Source: Dictyocoela muelleri (Eukaryota; Microsporidia). From it: 12,330 bases of DNA. How positions within the stretch are numbered: position 1 is the stretch's first letter; every line of letters starts with the position of its first letter. The notes under the pieces were generated by a model. It searched no databases. It was not told the DNA's origin and worked only from the letters and a program-made list of their open reading frames with translations. Of this stretch, positions 1 through 9,700 are shown piece after piece. Location of the stretch: NCBI GenBank assembly GCA_016256075.1, contig SDVU01000555.1, positions 1-12,330 of the forward strand, given 5' to 3'. A program made the translations under genes and the position numbers.

Positions 1-845
1 ATAATTGATTTTTTAAATTTTAATTTTTCGTTATTAATCAAGAAGATTAATTAACTTATAATTACATATATACTGTCATTAAAATAACAATTTTTAAAAA
101 ATTATTTTGATCAAATTTACATTTAACAAGAATTTAGTGTATTATCTAAAAAAATGCAAAACAAAATATATTTTTCATAAAAATCGATGGGTGAGTTATT
201 TTTTAAGAAATGAAAGATTTTATCGTGGATTTTTTTTAATATTTATTTTTTCATTTAAATATTAAAATTAAGAATCTACATTATAAATATTTCGCCAATA
301 AAGTATTTTTTTTATTATATTTTGATATTTATAATTTTATTAAATATACATAAAATAGATTTAATTGCTAGATGTTTATATTGAAAATTCTCATTTAAAT
401 TTCAATGTATAATTAACTTTAAATTAATTTATTCCTTAAACAAATATTTTCAATAATTATTGAATATAATTCGATATTTTATAAAATCAATTAAGTATAT
501 TTGTTATTATTACAAAAAGTTAATAACAAAATACTACATATTTAATATAAATTGAGAACTAAATCGTATTTATTATTATTTTAATTCAATATCTATAAAA
601 ATATTTGATTACAACAAATAATTTTATTTTTATTTATTAAAATAATAACTGTAATATCGAATTGTGAAACTCGTGTTTTTAATCATTGAATTCTTTATAT
701 TCTGGTTAAATGATTGGACAATATTTTAAAAATACTAAAAATGGTATTCTTTCGAGTTTATAAAAATTGATTTTAAGTATATTTTTCTGATTAAGTCTGC
801 TTGTTTAATATGGGTTTTTATTTAAAATCAATACTTTGAAAAATA
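1..845. other. AT-rich sequence without recognisable gene
   Basis: I see only short A/T homopolymer runs and stop codons in all frames. There is no transposase motif, terminal repeat or RNA fold that I can support. Confidence 0.6.
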
Positions 846-853
846 TTCTATAG

Positions 854-1164
854 CAGGGGTCGACAGCCTTTCATTCAAAATTGACTCACGATCATAGAAA
901 AAACATATAAAGGTACAACTTATACCAAATAAATAAAAAAAATGTTTTATGTCAAAAAATATTTGATTCTATATAGACTTTGTATAAAATTTTTTGCTTA
1001 AATTTAACATTCATTAATTTTAAAAATAATTAGCAGAAAATTGAAGCTTTTAAGCGTTGGTGATTTTTTATTTTTTTTGAGTTAAATATTTAAACACCTC
1101 ACGGGTACATCCAAAAACTATCACGGATACAATTCACCCGCAGGTACGCTGTTGCCAACTCCTG
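854..1164. mobile_element. hAT-type non-autonomous element (MITE), 311 bp
   Basis: The element begins CAGGGGTCGACAGCC and its reverse complement begins CAGGAGTTGGCAACAG. These are imperfect terminal inverted repeats of the CAGGGGT(G)GGCAA type seen in many hAT elements. It is bounded by a perfect 8-bp direct repeat, TTCTATAG, at 846-853 and 1165-1172, which is the hAT target-duplication length. There is no coding capacity, so movement would need a transposase supplied from elsewhere. The interior is AT-rich except for the last 80 bases, which are relatively GC-rich. The perfect duplication suggests the insertion is not very old. No sequence similarity to the second hAT element at 10706-11266 is obvious beyond the ends. 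Confidence 0.85.
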
Positions 1165-1172
1165 TTCTATAG

Positions 1173-2782
1173 AATATAAAAATATATAAAAATGATAAAA
1201 AAATTATTTTAATTTAGATGGAATTATAAAATTTGATAAATTTTTTATTTTTATAATTTTTAAAAGATTAAAAAAATCTATTTAAATTTCAAATTATTTT
1301 TTTGATAGCAAAAATTTTATAAAAAATTAAAACTATTTATAAATTACTATCGAATTTAACCTATTAGTTATTAATAATAATATTTATTATTATTTTTTAT
1401 ACTAATGTTTATTTTTTATTTACTCATTTATAAATTATTATTAATAATTATATTAGTACAATAAATAATAATTTATTCCTTTATTATCGAGTTATTTTAG
1501 ATTGAAATTTATTTTAAAATATAGTATTTTATTCTATCGGCTTAAAATAAAAATCAACTAGAAATTTCGCCCATTACTTACATAAAAATTTAAAACTAAT
1601 TATTTGATTTCCAATATTTAAATGTGTTATTATTCTAGATATTAGATTAGGCAAAGCTGCTAAAAATCAGATTTTTTTATCGTTATAATTTTTTATCTCT
1701 ATTTTTATGTATAAAATAATTCAGGTCCTTCACTTCGATTTTTTTCGTATTCGGTTCTTAAATAAAATGATGTGAAAATTATTGTTTATACCGAATTAAT
1801 ATATTCAAATGGCTATAATAATCCTCAATGCTATTAATTGTTGTGGATATACTAATCGGTATCCTTATATGCACATTCTAAAATCCATGTTTTTATTGCA
1901 ATTACCATAAATAAATATTTGTGCTTAACCCATTAAAAACAATCAAACCCTCTTTTAAGCCCAATCATTTCAAATACATTTCCAGATGTGTTAAGACTAA
2001 AAATCAAATTGTTTTTTTGGTCTTGACTATCATGATTACTGTCATGTATTTTTTTATTCTAAGCCATTTTAGATATAAATTCATTCAAAAATATAGAATT
2101 AATAGGTTAATGTTGATTACATGATCTTTTTGTTAATATAGGTGTTTTTGAAAAAAAACGATCATTGGTAAAATTATTTAGAAGAGTAAAAATTAAATTC
2201 ATTCCTTTCGTATATCAGAACTCTCGGATGATCCAAATAATATATTCAAAATGTTGCATCTGGTAATCAAGAAAAGAAAGGATTTAATTTTCTTCCAACT
2301 CTGTTCAAAATATTTTTTTTCAAAAACGTCATATCTAAACAATACAATCTTGTAATCTAGAAGTTCAAAACATTTTTTAACACAGATCAGTCAAGGTATG
2401 AAAAAAATGTGGACTTGTCAAAGTAAAAAAAATTGCAGACTGGTAAACTATATAAAATTATTTTTATATCATAATTGAACGACACTTTTCCTACAATCTT
2501 AATCTTGGATGATATCCCGATCGTTAACACTCTAGAATGTAAAATTTGTGAATCGATTTAGAATTTCGCTGAATTCACTTAAATAAATAGGATTGATATT
2601 AAGCGTTCAATAAGTACATAGCTATAGTATTCATATACAGTTGTTCCAGTATAATATGGCTGATTATGATTTATTCCAATTGAGAAGAAGTAAGGGGGCT
2701 TTGGTATGGGCGTGTATGAGTTGGTGAGGCATCTTAATACAAAGTTGCAAAATAAACAAAACATTAAACATTATATTTTTAG
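1173..2782. other. AT-rich region, no supported gene
   Basis: The first kilobase is very AT-rich and featureless. From about 2150 the composition is a little more mixed and could be the decayed upstream part of the piggyBac-like relic that follows, but I could not align any motif there. A 67-codon open frame at 1921-2124 is hydrophobic, has no ATG at its start and matches nothing I recognise. Confidence 0.45.
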
Positions 2783-3037
2783 AGCTATCTTGGTGCTTGG
2801 ATAAAACGAAAATTGTTTATGAATCCAGACGTCTATGTAGCTCATGATTGTGCTTTAGTTGAATACAGGAACATAATGTCTAAGAACTATATACAAAAAA
2901 AAACTCTCCGGGTTTGAAACTATGGTGTTTTAAGCATGTTATATTATATTGGCAAATTTTGCGTATGGGCCGATAATTTTTTTAACGGACTAACAACGGT
3001 CTACGGACAAGGAATGTATGACCACTACCTTATTTAA
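2783..3037 (+). pseudogene. possible piggyBac-like transposase remnant
   Basis: One frame runs from 2783 to 3037 (about 85 codons) with a single in-frame stop (TGA near 2915), ending at a TAA at 3038. It contains VYVAHDCALVEYRN followed by KNYIQKKTLRV and then YIGKFCVWADN. This resembles the central piggyBac transposase block, where an acidic DE(x)LVxF(K/R)GR motif is followed by (Q/K)Y(I/M)PxKPxxxG and then by GYxxxFxVYxG. If so, the first catalytic aspartate region is still visible, while the N-terminus, the later aspartates and the C-terminal cysteine-rich domain are not recognisable. No TTAA-flanked terminal repeats were found. The family assignment rests on motif spacing read by eye. The alternative is chance resemblance in a slightly GC-richer patch. 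Confidence 0.35.
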
Positions 3038-3040
3038 CAT

Positions 3041-5743
3041 GAGCTACAAATATTTATAATTAAATTGCAATTATAATAATAAATTTAATTTTTTGTATAA
3101 ATTTTATAAAATAAAAATAACATTTAAACAACATACATAGTTCTCAAGCAGTGAGTTGACCCCATCTTTAAATTTGGCTTTTGATCACTGTTTTTCATGT
3201 AATACATCATTACTAAGCTACCGAGAGGCCAAGCTAGATACGCGATTTTTCTTTCGTTTTCAGCAGTATAGAAAATATTTTATAGTATTTTCATGTTTTT
3301 TAGTTTCACTTTGTTTTGAGATATGAGTCGCCGCACTTATCTTCACAAGTAAAAAGTTTCTTCTGCCATGTAATTTTAGACAAAATTTAAATTAACTGAT
3401 CATACTGAAAAAAACTGTATATTACTATTTTATTTTTATAGTTATTGGCCGCTTAATGACAATCCATATTATTTATTTTAGTGACGTAGGTGATTTCAAC
3501 CTCTATATTTAAATTTTCATTTAATAGTATTCACATTGATCTATCTTGCATTTTTAAATTTATGATTAATTTTTATTTTCCATTAAATATATTTTAAGAT
3601 ATATTTTTTTTAGAACTTTAAAAAATCAAATTAATATTTTATATATTAATTATTAAAAAATTTTTATTAAGATGTAATTTTTCTACATTTACCATTTATT
3701 ATAAAAATTAATTAAGAAAGTATTTATAAACCTATAGATATTACATTTCACATAAATTTAAAAGTATCTATTGAAAAAAACATAGACAAATAAGAAATTT
3801 AAAAAGTTAAATTGAAAAAATGTGATTTAAAAATCATTTAAATATGAATAAAACAATGAAAATAAAATAGTTTTTAAAAAAAAATTAAAATTGAAAGAAT
3901 ACATAAATAAAAAGAGTCAAATTTCTCTTAAACGAAAAAAAAACGCTTCCAAAAACATTTTCGTAAAAAAAAGCAGAGAAATTAATTTTTTTTATTAAGT
4001 ATTTGCTTAATATATTTATCTTTCTTTTTTTAAATAAATTTTGTTTTATTCTTTTAAAAGAATTACAACAATTAGAGTAATTCACGCAAAAAATATTTAT
4101 CAATTTTATTTATACAATTAATAACATCTTAGTTTCCTAAAATATAATTGTCTTTTTCATCGGAGTCATTTTATTTTCTTGGTTTTCATCTTTAAAATAT
4201 GTTTCAATAATACTATCAATATAATCAAAGCCAATCTTATTCAAACAGCATAAATAAATACCTTATTTCATTTGTTAAAAACTTTTTCGTATCAAATTCG
4301 TTATTTCAAATTTAATCTTTTTCGATATGATGAAATTTTAAAATTATTTAAAGCTTTCGAATTATTTATAAATAGTAGTTTTTTAATTTTTCAATTCCTT
4401 TACTGTTATTATAAGGATAGAATCATAAATCAAAAATTCTTAACCAATCTTTTATAATCTATATCATATTATAGGTAACACATTTTCTTATTTTTCTATA
4501 GTTTTATTTAAAACTTTTATGAACCTTGACCCAAAGTTGTACTTTTGAGGTAGTGTTTTTTGGATGAAAAAAGGTCAATGTACATAAATATTTAATTAAT
4601 AACAGCGTATCAAGTACCATTATCTAGAAGCAGTAAAATGATTTTTATTCTATTTAAGTAAACTCCAGATTCAATTCGGACAACCATTCAACAAAATTAA
4701 CTACTAATATTCGCCTTTTTTAGCTTTCATACACTATATATTGAAAAAACGATTTATTATTCATTATCTTTGTTATTTTTTTTGATATCATGATATTAAT
4801 GTTTTATTTTTATTGGGATAATTATAACAAAATAATAAAGTTCATATCTCTTTCGTTGTTTACCCGCTATTTTTTCTGATGTTAGTTGAAATGTTTTTAC
4901 TGGACATTTATAGAATAAATCGGTATCATCATTATCATATATCTCATCATTTTTATACTACAGTTTTTTCTTCTTAAATTATACATAATATTTCGACAGT
5001 TCTATAATATAAAATTCTTATTCGTCTCATATTGGCATTTTTTTATTCCACAACGTAGTTTTTATGCGCTAATACATGTATATGAATATTTATATGTCAT
5101 TAAATTATATTTCGTTATGCTATTCAATGTCATTTGTTGTAATATGTTATTCGTTACAGTTTTATTTTTTTAAACGATTTGAAAATATGTCTTAAAAACA
5201 TCTATTTCCTCTATACGATTCTTGTTTTTATTTTTTTTTCGAATCTAATTTATTTTGAGAAAATTGTTCTTATTCAATTGTGCTTAAATTTTATGAATAG
5301 ATCCAATAAACATCTTATATTTCATTTCTAAATAGTCAAGTTTGCAGGAGTTATCTGTTTTATTAAGGGATTAAAGAGAGTTTTTATAGCCAGGGTGTAA
5401 GATCATTAAATTTTGAATTTTTTTTGAATATTCCGCACCCTCATTAAATCAAACACTTTTTAATGATATATTTTTGACATCATATTATTTCCAGTATTTT
5501 TTATAAAAAGTAAGTATTTTTATTAAGATATCGCGATTATTTACAATGTAATCTAAGTTCATGTTATTAACAAGGCCCAAAACGAGGTCTTATTTCTGAA
5601 ATCCAGAAAAAAAGAGTTTTCTTAAAATTATGTATATTTTGTATAATATTGCTTTAATCTTCTCATAAATGAGGACATTTTTATGTTAATTTCATTATGA
5701 AAAAATTTATAGCTGAATTCATTTTTGTTACTAGTAATTCGTT
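3041..5743. other. 2.7-kb AT-rich region without recognisable genes
   Basis: No transposase motif, paired terminal repeats or convincing coding frame was found. The longer open frames (3885-4103 minus, 4272-4457 plus) are low-complexity Lys/Asn/Phe/Ile translations of AT-rich DNA. A small inverted pair, AGGGTGT near 5393 and GCACCCT near 5436, is the only local structure noted and I cannot assign it. Confidence 0.5.
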
Positions 5744-6018
5744 GGCACTGAGTATTTTTTCGTTGCGCCGCTAAACAATTATACAAAAGAGCTCATGCAA
5801 AAAAAAGTATAATTGAGTTTCTATGGGATACATATTTTTCCATCTTATAATACTAAATAAATAAATAAAAAAAACGGGCAAAGCCCATTTTTATTATTCA
5901 TTTATTTAGTATTATAAGATGGAAAAATATGTATCCCAAAGAAACTCAATTATACTTTTTTTTGCATGAGCTCTTTTGTATAATTGTTTAGCGGCGCAAC
6001 GGCTAAAAATATATTATA
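5744..6018. repeat. left terminal palindrome of Merlin-B (near-perfect foldback)
   Basis: Positions 5761-6001 form a 241-bp inverted repeat centred exactly on 5881. By my count the 119-bp arms differ at about four positions and have no net indel. The tip reads GGGC-AAA-GCCC (5876-5886). Outside the stem the left side continues to the element end GGCACTGAG at 5744. The inner side continues as TATTTTTAGC (reverse complement), partly matching the outer TATTTTTT. The same family recurs at 11740-12014. DNA of this form could extrude as a hairpin or cruciform. It has no coding content. Confidence 0.9.
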
Positions 6019-6074
6019 ATAAATAAAATAATTAAATAATTATATAATTATTTTTACAAAATAAGAGAAACTTC

Positions 6075-6116
6075 GGATCAACTGCCAAAATTCCTCCTGG
6101 GGAAAATTTTGGCAGA
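6075..6116. repeat. left end of Merlin-A with a small hairpin
   Basis: CTGCCAAAATT (6082-6092) and AATTTTGGCAG (6105-6115) are a perfect 11-bp inverted repeat around a 12-base GC-richer loop, immediately inside the terminus. The right end carries the same motif as direct repeats instead, so the two ends are organised differently. Confidence 0.75.
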
Positions 6117-6180
6117 TATATGAAAAGATTTTTAAAAGTGGAGATTAATTTTTGTATTGAATAAAAAATAACTACCCCTT

Positions 6181-7062
6181 ATGATTAATGGAAATGTTCT
6201 CGAAAGTGCCATCATGAAATTTACACATATGGAACTATTAAACTTTATAATGGAAGAAAAATATATCCATAATGAAAAAATTTGTAGTGTATGTACCCTC
6301 GGTATGAAATTCGTTCCATAAAGGCGAAATAAAGATTTATACGCATGTAGATGTATGACGACTGGTTGTCCTGATTACAAATTATATGTATATCTTCAAT
6401 ACGATACTTTTTTGCCAGTTTTAGTATCGTAATAGATGTTATTATTAAAATAATAATAATATATTTAATTATAAACCCTCTATATTCCATATTCAGTTAC
6501 TTTGGGAAGCCTAGGACTGTTTATCGAGTAATATCTTAGTTTATAAAATTATAACCGGCTGAAAATTTTCAAAAGAAATAAATAGGCGGGCCTGCGAGAT
6601 TGATACAAATAGACGAAAACATGCTAAAATTCAATGCGAAAAGCCATATAGGTCGTTTCTTAGTAACCGCACGGATGCCCTTTGCATTGTTGAGACGAGC
6701 AATAATATAAATAGGACATTTTCCCAAACCATACCTAATAAGAAGGCGCCTACATTGATCCCAATTATAACCCGGTAGTTGCCAGACAGTCTATAATTTG
6801 GACCGAAGAACACAAATCGTATGTTTCACTTTCTTAAATGAGATACACACACAGTACTGTATGTCACAAGAGAGAATTTATTAACCATGTTATTGGCGTT
6901 AACACACATTTAGGATAATCCTTTAATAATCTCACAAAGTTATTATAAAGGCAGAAAAGGGTTTGTTAACTGGTAACAGAGAATCATTTTTGAGAAGATT
7001 TCTATTTTTTTTCAACAAAAAAAAGAATTTTTAACCGTGGAATGAAATTATTAAAAGTTTAA
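6181..7062 (+). pseudogene. Merlin-A transposase (ISXO2-like, DDE), degenerate
   Basis: The first ATG at 6181 opens a frame containing an N-terminal zinc ribbon: CSVC at residues 35-38 and CMTTGC at residues 58-63. The catalytic part follows in shifted frames. GGPARLIQIDEN carries the first Asp at 6612-6614. NKKAPTLIPII is the block typical before the second Asp. IWTEEHKSY is where ISXO2-like proteins have SDE(H/W), so Glu (6805-6807) replaces the second Asp. VCHKREFINHVIGVNTH then leads to TAA at 6916-6918, at the position of the catalytic Glu just before SFNN. Another stop lies at 6319-6321 and there are at least two frame changes. The length (about 290 codons) is normal for the family. The protein would cut and paste the element's own ends but is dead here. 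The assignment is secure from motif order. Confidence 0.85.
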
Positions 7063-7104
7063 AAGTTTACACTACTTATTTTTATAATAATTTTTTTAAT
7101 TATT

Positions 7105-7205
7105 GGGGGATATTCTGGCAGCCTCCATCAATATTGAAATTAAATCATTCTAGGGGTAAATTATGGCAGTTGATCACTCAGGGGGAAAATTTTGGCAGTT
7201 GATCT
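7105..7205. repeat. iterated motif at the right end of Merlin-A
   Basis: The motif GGGG(G)(A/T)(A)AATT(T/A)TGGCAG occurs three times in direct orientation, starting near 7105 (degenerate), 7153 and 7180. The last two are followed by TTGATC, the last forming the element terminus. Iterated subterminal motifs often serve as transposase-binding sites. That role is inference here. Confidence 0.65.
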
Positions 7206-7829
7206 GAAACTTTTTTTAAAAATCCCCTCCATACTAAAATTTCTAAGTGCTTTTTGTATAAATTCTGTGTTAATTACATATCCTGAATTCATTTTCTCTT
7301 TTGCTAGAAACCATAGATTTTCAATTGTCTGAGTATGCTTTTATGTCAACGAATTAACAAATTTAAAACTATGATTTACTGTAAATTAAAAAAAAACTTT
7401 TTTCTTCAAGGCCTACATAAGATTTGTACATTTCAAATATCAAAACTCCACCTTTCAAAACATTTGATTCAATTTATTGATGTAATGTATTATTTGTTCT
7501 GTTTTTACTAAATTGAAAAAATATCTATTTATACCTACTTATACGCCACAAAACACCCAAATCTGTAAATTTATCCGACCCTTATTATATTTACGTCTGT
7601 TGAAAAGGGATTCATCATTTTAGACTTCTGTCTCATGACAACATTTTTTTATTATTATTTAATCATTTATAAATACGGCTTCAAGTTTTTTCTTATAATA
7701 ATAATAAGAAGTTCTACTCATTCTCAATTCATGTATGGCTTTTTAGGACTTATATCATCTTTAAAAAATAAATAAAAAAAATTTATAAATAAAAAAAAAT
7801 CCATCTTACAATCTGAAAAATAGCTTTTC
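7206..7829 (-). pseudogene. Merlin-B transposase, catalytic half
   Basis: Read on the minus strand from 7829, KSYFSDCKMDFF is the segment that normally follows the zinc ribbon. Next come AIHELRMSRTSYYYY and DESLFNRRKYNKGR, with the first Asp at 7616-7614. WVFCG, NVLKGGVLIFEMYKSY, FTVNHSFKFVN and HTQTIENLWF follow, with the catalytic Glu at 7322-7320 intact. The second Asp (normally SDMY) is Glu at 7434-7432. Several stops and at least two frame changes break the frame. The N-terminal zinc ribbon lies 3.6 kb away at 11479-11704, separated by Merlin-C. The C-terminus runs into the Merlin-A insertion at 7206. The sequence is clearly distinct from the Merlin-A and Merlin-C transposases, so this is a separate subfamily. 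Confidence 0.8.
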
Positions 7830-8053
7830 GGTTCTACAACGGTTTCCTTTCCCCCCTAAAAAATAAAAGTCAAAACATTAGAGGATCATATCAATAAATG
7901 ATAATAAAAATCTTTCAGAATCCTAGTATCTACTAATCTATATAAATATTTTATAAAATGAAGCTATGAAATTAAATTTTCTAAATTTGGTGCAAAGCTC
8001 AAAATTTAGAAAATTTAAATTCATAGCATCATATTATAAAATATTTATATATA

Positions 8054-8247
8054 CACTGGCGGAGAAAAAAGTTATAATTAATTTTCATACATATTTACTA
8101 TCCCTTGTTAAAATAAAAATGTTAAAAATAATAAGAATTAGTTTCACATATAGTGTTGTGATTTCACTCTTTTATCATACCTAATAATCACTTCTGTTTT
8201 TTATAAAATAGAAATATTGATGGCTGAAAAAATGTTATATTTTATTT
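8054..8247. repeat. left terminal repeat of the Tc1 element with internal direct repeat
   Basis: The repeat carries an outer copy (CACTGGCGGAGAAAAAAGTT at 8054) and an inner copy (ATTGATGGCTGAAAAAATGT near 8216) of the same motif in direct orientation. This is the IR/DR layout known from the Sleeping Beauty type of Tc1 element, in which both copies bind transposase. The right terminal repeat mirrors it. Confidence 0.75.
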
Positions 8248-8260
8248 TTCTTCTAAAAAG

Positions 8261-9329
8261 TTACCTCCGAAAACGAAAAAAAACTATAAAAGTGTTTTTA
8301 ATCTTTATACCAAGGCAAAAAAACTTTTATTATCTCAAACATCAGAGATTTCAGTGCATCTAAAAAGAAAAGTTCCATAGGCGAAAATAGCCAAATCATA
8401 TAATGTCTCACAAGCTCCAGTGTCTAGATTGCAAGAAAATAAAGAATTATGGGACTTTTAAAAGAAAAAGGGGTTCTGGTCGGTCGTCGATTCTTTCGAA
8501 TAAGGCAAAAAAAAATTAAAAGATAGAATAAAAATTGATCCAAAAATAGGCAGTAAAAAGCTTTCATCGGAGCTGCTTATAAACCCCAATTTATCACTAT
8601 CTCTGAGAACTATACGGAGCAAATTATATAGTATAGGTCTCAAGGACCGAACTGCATGTTTTAAGTCACTTTTAACATAAAAAAACATGCATTTTAAGAA
8701 ATTTTTTTGCAAATAAACATATATCATGATGTGATAAAGGCTGGGACCAGGTAATCTGGAGTGATGAGACTAAAATAAACCTTTTTGGGTCAGTTGGGAG
8801 GCAATATGTCAGACGTTTTGACGGTACAAGATTTTTAAATAAAAACTTAATTCCAACATTTAAGCATGGGGAAGGAAATGTGATGTTGTGTGGGGGAGGG
8901 GTTTAGTTCTATAGGAGTAGGTTAAATTACTTTAATCGAAGGTAAAATGGATAGATTCGTAAATTCAAGGATTTTAGATGCTCATTTAGCTTCTTCACAG
9001 AAAAATTGGGATAAAGAAAAAATATATTTCAGCATGACAATGATCCTAAACATAGTAGCAAGCATGTGAAGGAATATTTGGAAGATAAAAATATTGATGT
9101 AATAATTTGGCCTTCACAATCTCCCGATCTAAACCCCATTGAACATTTATGGACTATTTTAAAGAACAGAATTGGCTTTTATAAAGTTAAAAATTTAACT
9201 GAATTAAAGGCTGTTATTGTTAAAGAATGGAATAATACTGACGTTTCTAATTGTGAAAAATTAGTTTACAGAAAGAAAAGAAGATGCAAGGAAGTTTTAG
9301 AAGCCAAAGGGTATCATACGTCTTATTAA
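8261..9329 (+). pseudogene. Tc1-family transposase (DD34E), degenerate
   Basis: The expected start region reads PPKTKKN at about 8264, with TTA where an ATG would be expected. An N-terminal helix-turn-helix follows (EISVHLKRK, then AKIAKSYNVSQAPVSRL), then a GSGRSS hinge, and KKLSSELLINPN with RTIRSKLYSIGLKDR of the second HTH. The catalytic domain has IWSDETK (first Asp 8763-8765), HDNDPKHSSKH (second Asp 9036-9038) and WPSQSPDLNPIEHLW (Glu 9141-9143). The second Asp and Glu are 34 residues apart, so the DD34E triad is intact. The last stretch, 9066-9329, is an open frame ending EVLEAKGYHTSY and TAA. Upstream there are several stops, for example near 8378 and 8678, and about four frame changes. 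The length of about 350 codons is normal for Tc1. The copy is inactive but only moderately decayed. Confidence 0.9.
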
Positions 9330-9521
9330 TAAAAAATATAACTTTTTTCTGCCATCAATATTTCTATTTTATAAAAAACAGACATGTTAAAAGAGTATTA
9401 TAAAAGACTGAAATCAGAACACTTGATGTAAAACTTATTCTAATTATTTTTAACATTTTTATTTTAACGATGGATAGGAAATATGTATGAAAATTAATTA
9501 TAACTTTTTTCGCCGTCAGTG
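9328..9521. repeat. right terminal repeat of the Tc1 element
   Basis: This is the inverted counterpart of 8054-8247. The inner motif copy, AACTTTTTTCTGCCATCAAT, lies near 9340 and the outer copy, TTTTTTCGCCGTCAGTG, ends at 9521. The transposase stop codon lies at the inner edge of the repeat. Short open frames on the two ends share a translated peptide (KKVIINFHTY) only because the repeats are inverted copies. Confidence 0.8.
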
Positions 9522-9700
9522 TATTAGTAGATACAATAATTCTAAAGAATTTTTTTTTATTATTTATTAATTTGATCCTCAACAGTTTCGACTTTTTTTT
9601 TATAGGGTGGTCGGTAAACCGGATCACAAGTTACTTTTATATATAAGAAATAAAAAAAAATTAAATGACAAAATTAGTAAAAAACAATTTAATATAATCA

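Larger units (their letters stand above)
6075..7205 (+). mobile_element. Merlin-A: complete but decayed Merlin/ISXO2-like element, 1131 bp
   Basis: The terminal inverted repeats are GGATCAACTGCCAAAATT at the left and, reverse-complemented, AGATCAACTGCCAAAATT at the right. They are flanked by GAAACTTC (6067-6074) and GAAACTTT (7206-7213), an 8-bp target duplication with one mismatch. Merlin elements make 8-9 bp duplications. The interior carries a full-length degenerate ISXO2-like transposase on the plus strand. Unlike Merlin-B and Merlin-C it has no long terminal palindromes. It lies at the extreme 3' end of the Merlin-B transposase reading frame, in the opposite orientation, so it is younger than Merlin-B. 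Confidence 0.85.
8054..9521 (+). mobile_element. Tc1-type element with long IR/DR ends, 1468 bp
   Basis: The element begins CACTGGCGGAGAAAAAAG and ends with the inverse, CACTGACGGCGAAAAAAG read on the minus strand. It is flanked by TA at 8052-8053 and 9522-9523, the Tc1/mariner target duplication. Terminal inverted repeats are about 190-195 bp. Removing the element and one TA restores the right arm of the Merlin-C left palindrome, so this insertion is younger than Merlin-C. The interior holds one degenerate transposase gene on the plus strand. Confidence 0.9.
7830..9631. repeat. left terminal palindrome of Merlin-C, interrupted by Tc1
   Basis: The left arm is 7830-7994. The tip GGTGC-AAA-GCTC is centred on 7995. 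The right arm is 7996-8053 and resumes after the Tc1 element at 9524-9631. Arm landmarks in order from the outside are GGTTC, GGTTTCC, a C-run, AAAAGTC, AGGATCAT, ATCTACTAAT and CATCATATTATAAAATA, each mirrored on the other arm. Arms are 165 bp, the same length as in the right-hand copy, but visibly more diverged from each other than the arms of 5761-6001. The inner boundary reads GGTAAACCGGATCACAAG, repeated inverted at 10580-10598. Confidence 0.8.

Noticed and set aside
1921-2124. 67-codon hydrophobic frame, possibly a small membrane protein
   Set aside because: It starts with GTG, has AT-driven composition, no recognisable motif and no neighbour to support it.
2579-2764. 61-codon minus-strand frame
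   Set aside because: It has no motif, and an aromatic/Ile-rich composition expected from AT-rich DNA just upstream of the piggyBac-like patch.
3140-3190. CAGTGA inverted pair about 42 bp apart, considered as a tiny hAT-like element
   Set aside because: The match is only six bases, there is no 8-bp duplication, and chance is likely in a window this size.
3885-4457. Open frames 3885-4103 (minus) and 4272-4457 (plus)
   Set aside because: They are low-complexity Lys/Asn/Phe/Ile strings with no domain pattern.
6245-6813. Two minus-strand open frames (6245-6490, 6631-6813)
   Set aside because: Both are shadows of the Merlin-A transposase. The zinc-ribbon cysteines and the IDEN motif are on the plus strand.
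7966-8184. 72-codon plus-strand open frame sharing a peptide with a minus-strand frame at 9364-9627
   Set aside because: Both are translations of the Tc1 terminal inverted repeats and adjoining palindrome arms. The shared peptide follows from DNA inversion, not from a gene family.
8458-8727. 89-codon minus-strand open frame
   Set aside because: It is antisense to the Tc1 transposase, whose conserved motifs lie on the plus strand.
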